Shown here one piece after another: positions 54,467 through 62,291 of a DNA stretch of 64,000 nucleotides. The DNA is from Armatimonadota bacterium (lineage in GTDB: Bacteria; Armatimonadota; Fimbriimonadia; Fimbriimonadales; Fimbriimonadaceae). A program made the translations under genes and the position numbers. How positions within the stretch are numbered: position 1 is the first letter of the stretch; every line of letters starts with the position of its first letter. The notes under the pieces are model-generated. The model searched no databases. It was not told the origin of the DNA and worked only from the letters and a program-made list of their open reading frames with translations. Where the stretch lies: NCBI GenBank assembly GCA_025360125.1, contig JANYCU010000013.1, positions 62,001 through 126,000 of the forward strand, read 5' to 3'.

Positions 54467-56356
54467 ATGCGAAAAATCCTGAGTCTTGTCTTACTCGTCT
54501 TCATGTCAACCCTGGCATGGGCAAAGGGCGAGGTGGCATGGTCAGTTTCGCAGATCGAAGGCTCGACGAGCGGTAAGGCGGTTGTTGTGGTTCAGGCGGC
54601 AATCCAGCCGGGATGGCACCTTTATAGTGTTGTCCATGTCGATGCTGGTCCGTACGCGACGAAATTCATTGGCGAAGATTTAACTTTGACTGATCCCATT
54701 ATCGAGCAGCCGCTCTACCGGGAGTTTGACAAGGGTTTCAGCAAGGAAATTAACCTGTTCAAAGACAAAGCGACTTTCTGGGTCCCAGTGCAATTTGGTC
54801 CCAAAGGCGTTGAAGGCAAGCTCACGGTCCGATACCAAGTGTGCAAGGACGGTGTCTGCATTCCACCCCAGCCCGTCGATCTTGACCTGAAGTCAGCGAA
54901 AGTAGTTACGGAATCAACCAAGCCAGCGACCCAAGCAGAGCCGATCAAGGAAGCTGGCGCGACTAATACTCCTGTGATGGAGCCGGGGCCAACTGCTCCA
55001 CCTAAGTCCGGCGAATTAGGCAGCATCGAAGATGCCAAGAAAAAAGGCTTGCTCGCCTACCTGTGGCTCGCCATCTCAGCCGGATTTCTCGCACTTCTCA
55101 CCCCTTGCGTCTTTCCGATGATTCCAATCACGGTTAGCTTCTTCAGCAAGCAAAAGAAAGAAGGATCGGGACTGAAGCCGGCGTTCCTCTACTGTGGCGG
55201 CATCATCGGAACCTTTACGATTTTGGGAATTGTAGCGTCCGTCATTTTCGGAGCAACGGGGCTCTCGCAGTTGGCCAACAATGCTTTCGTTAACCTTGGC
55301 CTTGCCCTCATCTTCATCGTTCTCGCCCTGTCGCTGTTCGGGGTATTCGAGATAGGCCTGCCGAGTAAGTTCGTTAACAAATTTGATTCTACGGGCAAAT
55401 CGGCAACCCTCGCGCCTATCCTCATGGGATTGACGTTCAGCTTGACTTCCTTCACTTGTACGCTCCCATTCGTCGGCGCGGTTTTGGTCGGAGCATCGAA
55501 AGGTGAATTTTTCTATCCCATTGTGGGAATGATCGCATTTTCTACCGCTTTCTGCTTCCCATTCTTTCTTCTCGCCCTCTTCCCGCAAGCTCTGAGCAAG
55601 CTGCCGAAGTCGGGAGCATGGATGGTGACGGTGAAGGCTTACATGGGGTTCATCGAACTCATGGCCGCGGTCAAATTCCTCAGCACTTTTGATCTGCAAT
55701 ACCGATTTGGCCTAATCACCCGAGAAGTCAATCTCGCCCTATGGTTCATCTTACTGGTGCTTCCCGCGATTTACCTCTTCGGCTGGATCCGGTTACCAAA
55801 GGTCCACGACGGCAAAATTGGTGGACTTAGAATCGCCTTTGGTGTGGTAACCATGCTGCTGGCCCTCAAGTTGGTCGTCGCTCTTAACGGAGGAGCACTT
55901 GGCTCGCTCGAGGCATTCCTGCCCCCGTCGCCGTATCCGGGAACAAAGGCAGCGGTCAGCGACGAAAAGAACGGTTGGGCTAAAGACTTCTTGCCCGACT
56001 ATGATGCGGCCCTGGCAAAAGCCAAGGAAAATGGTAAGCCGATCTTTATCGATTTCACCGGCGAATTCTGCGGCAACTGCCGCGTGATGGAGCGCACCGT
56101 CTTCCCCGCCGACAAGGTTCAAGCCGCGTTTGCGAAGTTCAACAAAGTTTCGTTGAAGACGGACCGCAAAGACGATGCGATTTACCGCGACGCCGATGCC
56201 AAGAATTCGGCTCTGCAGCAGAAGTTGGTTGGGGTTGTTACTCTGCCAACGTACGTTGTGGTGAAACCGGATGGCACAACCGTCCTTGGTTCAACTCCGT
56301 TCCTGAACGACATCGACGGCTTTGCGAAGTTCTTGGACGAGACTGCGGCAAAGTGA
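54467..56356 (+). CDS. dsbD: Thiol:disulfide interchange protein DsbD
   Basis: Moves reducing power from cytoplasmic thioredoxin across the membrane to periplasmic proteins. The 629-residue protein has a signal peptide (1-19), an N-terminal DsbD-alpha domain with Cys126 and Cys131 (VCKDGVC), a membrane domain of eight or so helices with Cys214 (LTPCVFPMIP) and Cys331 (TSFTCTLPF), and a C-terminal thioredoxin domain with Cys535-Gly-Asn-Cys538 (EFCGNC). All six functional cysteines are present, so it should be active. It starts 48 bases after hpd and may share its transcript. Confidence 0.95.
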   Translation: MRKILSLVLLVFMSTLAWAKGEVAWSVSQIEGSTSGKAVVVVQAAIQPGWHLYSVVHVDAGPYATKFIGEDLTLTDPIIEQPLYREFDKGFSKEINLFKDKATFWVPVQFGPKGVEGKLTVRYQVCKDGVCIPPQPVDLDLKSAKVVTESTKPATQAEPIKEAGATNTPVMEPGPTAPPKSGELGSIEDAKKKGLLAYLWLAISAGFLALLTPCVFPMIPITVSFFSKQKKEGSGLKPAFLYCGGIIGTFTILGIVASVIFGATGLSQLANNAFVNLGLALIFIVLALSLFGVFEIGLPSKFVNKFDSTGKSATLAPILMGLTFSLTSFTCTLPFVGAVLVGASKGEFFYPIVGMIAFSTAFCFPFFLLALFPQALSKLPKSGAWMVTVKAYMGFIELMAAVKFLSTFDLQYRFGLITREVNLALWFILLVLPAIYLFGWIRLPKVHDGKIGGLRIAFGVVTMLLALKLVVALNGGALGSLEAFLPPSPYPGTKAAVSDEKNGWAKDFLPDYDAALAKAKENGKPIFIDFTGEFCGNCRVMERTVFPADKVQAAFAKFNKVSLKTDRKDDAIYRDADAKNSALQQKLVGVVTLPTYVVVKPDGTTVLGSTPFLNDIDGFAKFLDETAAK

Positions 56357-56400
56357 TTTGGAGGGCAGGAAGCTTGGGAGTTCCACTCCTCCCCTCCATA

Positions 56401-57426
56401 TTAAAGCTCGACTGGTTCGGCTTTGAACTGCTCAAGGAATCGAAGGTCGTTCTCCATGAAGTGGCGCAGATCGTCGACGCCGTACGACATCATCGGGATG
56501 CGTTCGACGCCGAGCCCAAAGGCAAAGCCGGAATACTTTTCGGTATCAATCCCGTAATTCTCTAAGATATTTGGATGGATCAATCCGGCGCCACCAAGCT
56601 CGACCCAACGGCCGTTGAACAGCTTAGGCGTCGAGATGGCATAGTCGACTCCTGGTTCGACGAACGGGAAGAAGTCAGGGCGGAAACGGACGGTTACGTC
56701 TTTGCCGAACATTTGGCGGGCAAAGATGCCCAGCGTCCCTTTCAGGTTCGCCATGGATACTTTTTCGTCGACCATGAAGCAGTCGACCTGGTGAAAGGTG
56801 TGGCTGTGGGTGCGGTCCACGGCTTCATTTCGGTATGTTCGACCAACCGTAAAGACCCGTAAAGGCAACGGTCGTTTTCCGTCGCGGACCTCTTCAAAAA
56901 TGTGGCCTTGAAGGTCGGTGCATTGGGTGCGAAGGAGAAAGTCATCGTCGATGTAAAACGTATCTTGATCATCCATTGCCGGATGGTCTGGCGGATAATT
57001 GAGCGCCCCAAAGTTATAGCTGACTGTTTCAATCTCCGAGCTCTCTTGATACTCGAATCCGAGTCCGCCGAGTACACGCTTGATCTTGTTCGTGGTTTGT
57101 TGCAGGATGTGTTCGAAGCCGACTCGGGTTGCCCGAGCGGGCATCGTCACGTCGATGCGCTCTCGTTCGAACTGGGCGGCCATTTCGCCACCCTTGAGTT
57201 TCCCTTCTTGAGCTTCTAATGCGTCTTCAACGGCCTTTTTGGCGGCGTTGACCGCTTGGCCGAAGGCTTTCTTGTCGCCAGGGTATGAGCCGACCTCGCG
57301 GAGCTTGCTTGAAATCAGCCCGCTGTTGCCGAGGAACTTGATTTTCAAGTCTTTGAGCTCGCCCGTTGAGGTTGCCGATTGCACTTCGGCGAGGGCTTGG
57401 GTTTGGAGGGCGGCAACTTCTTGCAT
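56401..57426 (-). CDS. pheS: Phenylalanyl-tRNA synthetase alpha subunit
   Basis: Class II synthetase catalytic subunit that charges tRNA-Phe together with PheT. The 341-residue protein has the N-terminal coiled coil (1-85), motif 2 (FTVGRTYRNEAVDRTHSHTF) and motif 3 (GFAFGLGVERIPMM), with the usual length. The stretch normally reading RT(H/Q)TSxxQ is RTQCTDLQ here. Most bacteria place pheT directly downstream, but the next gene there is dsbD on the other strand, so pheT must be elsewhere. Confidence 0.96.
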   Translation of the reverse strand: MQEVAALQTQALAEVQSATSTGELKDLKIKFLGNSGLISSKLREVGSYPGDKKAFGQAVNAAKKAVEDALEAQEGKLKGGEMAAQFERERIDVTMPARATRVGFEHILQQTTNKIKRVLGGLGFEYQESSEIETVSYNFGALNYPPDHPAMDDQDTFYIDDDFLLRTQCTDLQGHIFEEVRDGKRPLPLRVFTVGRTYRNEAVDRTHSHTFHQVDCFMVDEKVSMANLKGTLGIFARQMFGKDVTVRFRPDFFPFVEPGVDYAISTPKLFNGRWVELGGAGLIHPNILENYGIDTEKYSGFAFGLGVERIPMMSYGVDDLRHFMENDLRFLEQFKAEPVEL

Positions 57427-57483
57427 GAACTAAATGAGTTTAGCATTTTGGTGACTGGAGCGAAACATGCCACAACAATGGAA

Positions 57484-57529
57484 ACATGCTTAGTCTCGCA
57501 GCTTTGCTGTTGTCGGCTAAGCATGCCAC
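57484..57529. repeat. Palindromic repeat, family D, copy D2
   Basis: Second copy of the element at 49824-49869, with the same CATGCTTAG/CTAAGCATG arms and a nearly matching 28-base centre. It lies between pheS and a membrane-protein gene. Confidence 0.7.
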
Positions 57530-57546
57530 TACAGTGCCGTTTAAGA

Positions 57547-58125
57547 TTACTGGCCCGTCTTCATATCACGGACGCCTTCGCGGTTCTTTACTTGAACCTT
57601 TAACCGTTCGGCGAGTCGGTCGGTGTATTTGCGAGCCTCAGACTCATTAAAAAAGGCTTCTGGCGCATTCATCGCTTCGAACCGCATGGGTGGCGACGTA
57701 AGCTCTCGAACGCAAACCCAGGTCGTGAAGCATGTTGTTGGCGTGTTTCGCATTTTTCCGGTGTACAACACTTCTCGCCCAAAATCGAGGTGGGTGATCG
57801 ACGAGTTCTCGCCCTTCCATCGCTTAACAAAAGGCAGGATTCCGGACACAATTTCATATCGTTCGATGTGCAGAACCATTTCTTGGCGGTAACCCGCCAG
57901 TGCGCCACCGAACAAGAGAAAAATTCCCCCTGCGATCCCCAGCCCTATTGGGCTGCCTAGTGACATTATCATCGGCAAAATGATAAGCACGAGCCCGACA
58001 AAGGCGAAGCCTCCACCGTAAACGGTTAGCCGCGGATTTGAAATGCTACCGATGACCCGCGCACTCAATCGCTGATCCATCGTCTCTTTGTAAGCCGCTC
58101 GGTAAATATCCCCTGCTTTCGACAT
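57547..58125 (-). CDS. Membrane protein of unknown function
   Basis: A 192-residue protein with two adjacent hydrophobic helices at about residues 35-55 and 57-80, and a cytoplasmic C-terminal domain of some 110 residues that begins like a PH-type beta domain (EMVLHIERYEIVSGILPFVKRWKGENSS). No family is recognised. The following 58126-58279 gap is empty. Confidence 0.65.
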   Translation of the reverse strand: MSKAGDIYRAAYKETMDQRLSARVIGSISNPRLTVYGGGFAFVGLVLIILPMIMSLGSPIGLGIAGGIFLLFGGALAGYRQEMVLHIERYEIVSGILPFVKRWKGENSSITHLDFGREVLYTGKMRNTPTTCFTTWVCVRELTSPPMRFEAMNAPEAFFNESEARKYTDRLAERLKVQVKNREGVRDMKTGQ

Positions 58126-58279
58126 AATCCCCTCGTCACTCTACAGGAAAGCACCGATTGGCGCAAGTCGAATGTTGGTTAAGCGGTACGAAAGATTTAA
58201 GCTTTATAGTACTTTTGTTCGCTTCGAAATTATTGGATGGCATCCAATGGCACGCTTGGATGCGAATGACGAAAACATC

Positions 58280-59173
58280 CTAGCCTGGGTCGGCCGAAGA
58301 CTTCCAAAAACTAACGCGGTTTCGGTCAGCCGGATCGACTTTGACCAGCAAAGTTTGTCCCACTTGATAGTTCGGCCACGATCGCTCACTAATAACTCCC
58401 ACCGCCTCGGCGAGATAAGGGTCCTGGTCGGACGGCATAACGGTCAGCTTAATGCGCACGCCCTGGTTATTGCCGTTTACGCTGATCCCCAAATTCTGAA
58501 GCTCGACCACCAGCGCTTTCGTCTGCACCCCGCTCACGCGAAGCTCCTGCAATTGGTCTTCGGCGGTTTGCAACATTGTCGAAGCGGCGACCGGATCCAT
58601 CGTCGTTGAGTAGACCAGCGATTGCCCCGATTCGACGGCCTGAGACAGTCCCTGCTGATTCATAAAATCCACGATTTGCGCTTGATTGGGGATCTTCGCC
58701 ATTTGGGTTGGGGCCATTTGTGGTGACTCGCCCACCGAGATTGAATCTCCTACCATCACGACATGGCCAGGCTTTGTCGGGTCATATTTGACTCGAATAT
58801 GTCCACCTACCGGGGCACCGGACCCTCGCTGAAAGGGCATTTCAATACTCGAATCAAAAGGAGCGGCGCCCTTGGGCTCGACCCTTAGGTGAAGCTTGAG
58901 CACATACGAGAGACCATCAAGGGTGATGCCAGTGTCGGTGACTTTCACAATCGTGGCGTCGGCTTCGATTCCGTCATGCATGATGTGCTGGTCACCCTTC
59001 GAAGGCTGGCGGATCGCATAAGCCGAATACACCGCATATCCCCCGATGAGGAGCACGAGCACAGCCAGCGCAGGTGCGCCACCAAAGAAATGCATCACTA
59101 TTCCGGCGATCACCATCGCCGCGACGATGACGAGGAACATGAGGGCGAACAAAACATAAAACTTACGAGCCAC
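58280..59173 (-). CDS. Membrane protein with two DUF3592-like domains
   Basis: A 297-residue protein with two N-terminal helices (4-27 and 34-52) and then two similar beta domains: ADATIVKVTDTGITLDGLSY...IRVKYDPTKPGHVVM at about 73-145 and TKALVVELQNLGISVNGNNQ...LLVKVDPADRNRVSF at about 220-290. Each resembles the DUF3592-type fold in which a signalling or transport-associated domain ends with a KVDP-like strand. They are linked by a helical segment. An ancient duplication is likely. The function is unknown. Confidence 0.7.
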   Translation of the reverse strand: MARKFYVLFALMFLVIVAAMVIAGIVMHFFGGAPALAVLVLLIGGYAVYSAYAIRQPSKGDQHIMHDGIEADATIVKVTDTGITLDGLSYVLKLHLRVEPKGAAPFDSSIEMPFQRGSGAPVGGHIRVKYDPTKPGHVVMVGDSISVGESPQMAPTQMAKIPNQAQIVDFMNQQGLSQAVESGQSLVYSTTMDPVAASTMLQTAEDQLQELRVSGVQTKALVVELQNLGISVNGNNQGVRIKLTVMPSDQDPYLAEAVGVISERSWPNYQVGQTLLVKVDPADRNRVSFWKSSADPG

Positions 59174-59330
59174 GCCGCATTGTAACAGAAAGCGAAAACC
59201 TTGATCGGCACATCAGGCTCGGAGTTCTTGAGGACATATTGCTGGTTTACAGCAAATTGATCAAATGAGGCAAGGAGATTTCTCTCTCTGCTCATGTCTG
59301 AGAACTCCCATCCCAACCCTTCCTCCTCTT

Positions 59331-59381
59331 CGATTTGGCCAGAATGACTGTCTAAATCACTGGGCATCGTTGGCCAAATCG
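59331..59381. repeat. 11-bp inverted repeat
   Basis: CGATTTGGCCA at 59331-59341 and TGGCCAAATCG at 59371-59381, framed by C-rich and G-rich runs (CCCTTCCTCC and AAGGGGAAGG). It has the general architecture of family B but little shared sequence. It lies just after the S9 peptidase gene. Confidence 0.5.
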
Positions 59382-59401
59382 ACAAGGGGAAGGGGGCATT
59401 T

Positions 59402-61585
59402 CTACGGCGTATTCAGCTTGTTGAACAGGTATCGCATGACCGTCGACATGACGTGCGGTCGTGAGGTTTCCTTTCCGATCGAGTGGTCGTCGCGGGGGTA
59501 AAACATGATGTCCGGATGTGCGCCACCGTCGATCATCTTCTGCACTAGGCGAGCCGTATCTTGGAACAAAACGTTGTCATCGAGGATGCCATGGACCAAA
59601 AGGAGGTTATCCTTCAGGTTTGCGCCATAGGTGACCGGAGATGACTTTTCAAACCACTCCTTGTCTTCCTTGGCGAGGCCAATTCGACGTCGGGTGTACC
59701 ACTCGTTATAGCTCTTCCAATCAGTAACGCTCGCAACTGCGACACCCGCGTAGAATTCGCCCGGATGGGTTAAGAGGGTCATGCATGTGAGATAGCCGCC
59801 GTAGCTCCAACCCCAGATTCCGATTCGGTCAGGCCGAACATAGGATAGTCCAGCCAAGTAATTCTTGGCCGACACTGCTTCGTCGGCATCGATGATGCCC
59901 ATCTTGCGATAGTAGCCACCGTTAAAGTCGCCGTCATAGCCCCAGCTCGACCGGAAGTCGACGCTCAGAACCACCATGTCGAGGTTCATCGCCGCGTAGT
60001 TCTCCATGTAGCCCGACCAAGCGGCCTTGCCGGAATCCGCATAGATATTGCTAAGAAATGCAGGGTGCTTCTTCGTCATGTCGAGCCCCGGCCGCGTATA
60101 GAGCAGACCGTGGATAGATCGACCATCTGGCCCAGGAAACGAGACTTGCTTGATGTTCGCCCATTTGACGTTCAAAAACTCGGCTGTCTGACTCAAGGTC
60201 ATGCGTCGAATGGAAGGCTCAACCGCATACAATTCGGAATTGACGGTTCGGTCGTTGGCCATGGTGGCGATCTTGGTTCCGTCTTCGCTGACCAGCGGCA
60301 ATTCTGCCCAGTTAAATGCTTTCGGAGTTGAATATCCGTCCGGCATCACCACGTGGGTGGTTTCCGAGCCATTCGGTTCAAGAATCTTGATTTCGGTCGT
60401 CAGCGGACTTCGCGCCGCAGTCGCCATGATGATTCGGTCGCTGTTCTTGGGTCGCATAAAGCCGCCAACATCAAAGAACTTTGAGTAGACGGGCTTGAGT
60501 CCCGTTCCATCGGGGTGAACCGAGAAGATTGATCGATTGATGAGGGCGCCGTCTTTGATGTCTGTTCCGAAGAGGATTTGACTCGAATCTCGGCTCCAGG
60601 TTACGTCGCGCCAGTCGTTGATCGTGTTCTTTGGTGCCTTTTCGTGATGGGCATCCTTCTTGGTGGCGGTGGCTGGATCGACGACTGAAATCGTGTATTC
60701 CATGAAGTCATCCTTAATCCAACCGACTTCGAAATGCTTGCTGTCAGGTGACCAAGATGCGCTCTTGATCCAGCAGTAGCGAGGGATATCGGGGACGAAT
60801 TTGATAAGTCCGCCCGAGGACGGGACGATACCAATTTGGTGGTCTTCGGAGAGTTCGCCGTTCCAGGTCCGCTGAATCGGAACAACCGTCGCGCGCTCTT
60901 TGCTGTAGTCCATCATCTGGTAGTTGCCTACCTTGCTGCTGTCGCTCCATTGGACTGCCAGCCACTTGCCGTCGGGCGAAAAGTCATAGTCGTCAATGCT
61001 GGTGTTTGGCTTTGAAATGAAGGTGAGCTGTTTGGTATCGCCCGTTTTGCGATCTCTCAAAAAGACGTTTTGGCCGTTGCTGTAGCTGAATGACATGCCG
61101 TCTTCGGTGTACTTGATCGCCGCGAATCCGCTTGCGCCATCGAACAACGTTCGGAGGTCGGTGCCGTCGGCTTTGACAAGCCATACTCGCCCTTTGTAGT
61201 TGAACATCAGTTCGTGTCCGTCGGGTGCCCACTGGGCTCCGGCGATTCCGCCGTCGTAGAGTTCGGCCTCGGTTTTGACTTGCTCGGTTCGAGTGTCGTC
61301 TTGGCGAGGCAAATCCTTGATGCTCTTGGCTTCGACGATGCGCTTTGGCTTGCCATTCGGAAAATCGATGACATAAAGGTCGAGCTTGCGCTCACCCGTT
61401 TGGTTCCAACCGAAGACGATCTTCGATCCATCGGCCGACATGGCCGGAGTCGACGGCGACCGCCCGTGAATCAGGGGATAGCTGCTTAGTCGCTCGATTG
61501 ATATGTCGGCTTTCGGAAGTGGTTGAGCGAACGCCGCTGTGGTTAGGGCGAGGGCTAATGTCGCAATGAAGTTTCGAGTATTCAT
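59402..61585 (-). CDS. S9 family peptidase (dipeptidyl-peptidase IV-like)
   Basis: A 727-residue secreted serine peptidase with a signal peptide (1-20). An N-terminal beta propeller of PD40-type blades (SADGSKIVFGWNQTGERKLD, WAPDGHELMFNYKGR) spans about 40-470 and filters substrates to small peptides. The C-terminal alpha/beta-hydrolase carries Ser594 in GWSYGG, Asp669/670 in GILDDNV and His701 in RDDHSIG. It should release dipeptides or oligopeptides, probably after proline or alanine. It ends before a small inverted repeat and is the last gene of a unit that may include the small membrane-protein gene upstream. Confidence 0.94.
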   Translation of the reverse strand: MNTRNFIATLALALTTAAFAQPLPKADISIERLSSYPLIHGRSPSTPAMSADGSKIVFGWNQTGERKLDLYVIDFPNGKPKRIVEAKSIKDLPRQDDTRTEQVKTEAELYDGGIAGAQWAPDGHELMFNYKGRVWLVKADGTDLRTLFDGASGFAAIKYTEDGMSFSYSNGQNVFLRDRKTGDTKQLTFISKPNTSIDDYDFSPDGKWLAVQWSDSSKVGNYQMMDYSKERATVVPIQRTWNGELSEDHQIGIVPSSGGLIKFVPDIPRYCWIKSASWSPDSKHFEVGWIKDDFMEYTISVVDPATATKKDAHHEKAPKNTINDWRDVTWSRDSSQILFGTDIKDGALINRSIFSVHPDGTGLKPVYSKFFDVGGFMRPKNSDRIIMATAARSPLTTEIKILEPNGSETTHVVMPDGYSTPKAFNWAELPLVSEDGTKIATMANDRTVNSELYAVEPSIRRMTLSQTAEFLNVKWANIKQVSFPGPDGRSIHGLLYTRPGLDMTKKHPAFLSNIYADSGKAAWSGYMENYAAMNLDMVVLSVDFRSSWGYDGDFNGGYYRKMGIIDADEAVSAKNYLAGLSYVRPDRIGIWGWSYGGYLTCMTLLTHPGEFYAGVAVASVTDWKSYNEWYTRRRIGLAKEDKEWFEKSSPVTYGANLKDNLLLVHGILDDNVLFQDTARLVQKMIDGGAHPDIMFYPRDDHSIGKETSRPHVMSTVMRYLFNKLNTP

Positions 61586-61607
61586 GAGAAATTTATAAAA
61601 GCTCGGA

Positions 61608-62060
61608 CTAGATTACCGCCGAAGGGGGCTCGGATGGTTCCTGGTTAGCAGATTGATTTCCCTGAGATTTTGGAAGCAAGACTTCGAACCGCATGACTAA
61701 CAATGGCGTGAAGAAGAATGCGTAGATTGCAGGAATGGTGATCAGCCCCATCGTGACTCGAAGGTCCTCTTGCAGAGCCGAAAGGACGATAACGAACACT
61801 TCGGCAATGGCAAATGCGAGTCCGAAGAAGGCGAGGATTCGAAATGGGGTCGCCCGGGAAAATTGGCGGAATTCTTTGTTGAAAAGCACGATATAGAAGA
61901 TGAGAAGACTCATGCCCCAACCAATAAGTCGTGGAACCAAATCCACCTTAGGTGAATCGACAACTAGGGCAGCCCAATCAAGATAGCCGAGAAATATCAA
62001 AGGCGTATAGAGCCAGACACGGAAGAGAAACAGGGGAATACCATGCAACGGTTTTTTCAT
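61608..62060 (-). CDS. Small membrane protein of unknown function
   Basis: A 150-residue protein with four hydrophobic segments (about 12-30, 43-63, 74-95 and 104-124) and a Ser/Pro/Glu-rich polar tail. No family is recognised. It is 22 bases upstream of the S9 peptidase gene on the same strand and is likely co-transcribed with it. Confidence 0.65.
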   Translation of the reverse strand: MKKPLHGIPLFLFRVWLYTPLIFLGYLDWAALVVDSPKVDLVPRLIGWGMSLLIFYIVLFNKEFRQFSRATPFRILAFFGLAFAIAEVFVIVLSALQEDLRVTMGLITIPAIYAFFFTPLLVMRFEVLLPKSQGNQSANQEPSEPPSAVI

Positions 62061-62131
62061 GGCTTTAGTGAATGGACGGCCGCGAATCTATGAAGAGTGC
62101 AATCAATCTGGGCAATTTATTCCGAACTTAA

Positions 62132-62200
62132 GCCCCAAAGGGGCAAGCCAAGTTAGCCCAATCCGAAGGGCTGGGCTAACTTGAATCGGACCTTCGGCCC
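62132..62200. repeat. Palindromic repeat, family C
   Basis: GCCCC-AAA-GGGGC at 62132-62144 is followed by an 11-bp inverted repeat, AAGTTAGCCCA at 62150-62160 and TGGGCTAACTT at 62172-62182, and then GGACCTTCGGCCC. The whole unit is a string of hairpins in the gap between the small membrane protein and the transketolase gene. It resembles intergenic palindromes I have seen in other phyla, but I cannot verify that here. Confidence 0.6.
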
Positions 62201-62291
62201 AAAAGAAGTTGCTCTATGAAGGTAGCTGATTTGGTCAACCTGTGATGGAGCCCGAATGGATCTGACTTAGTTGGCTTTAAAATCAGCCTTA

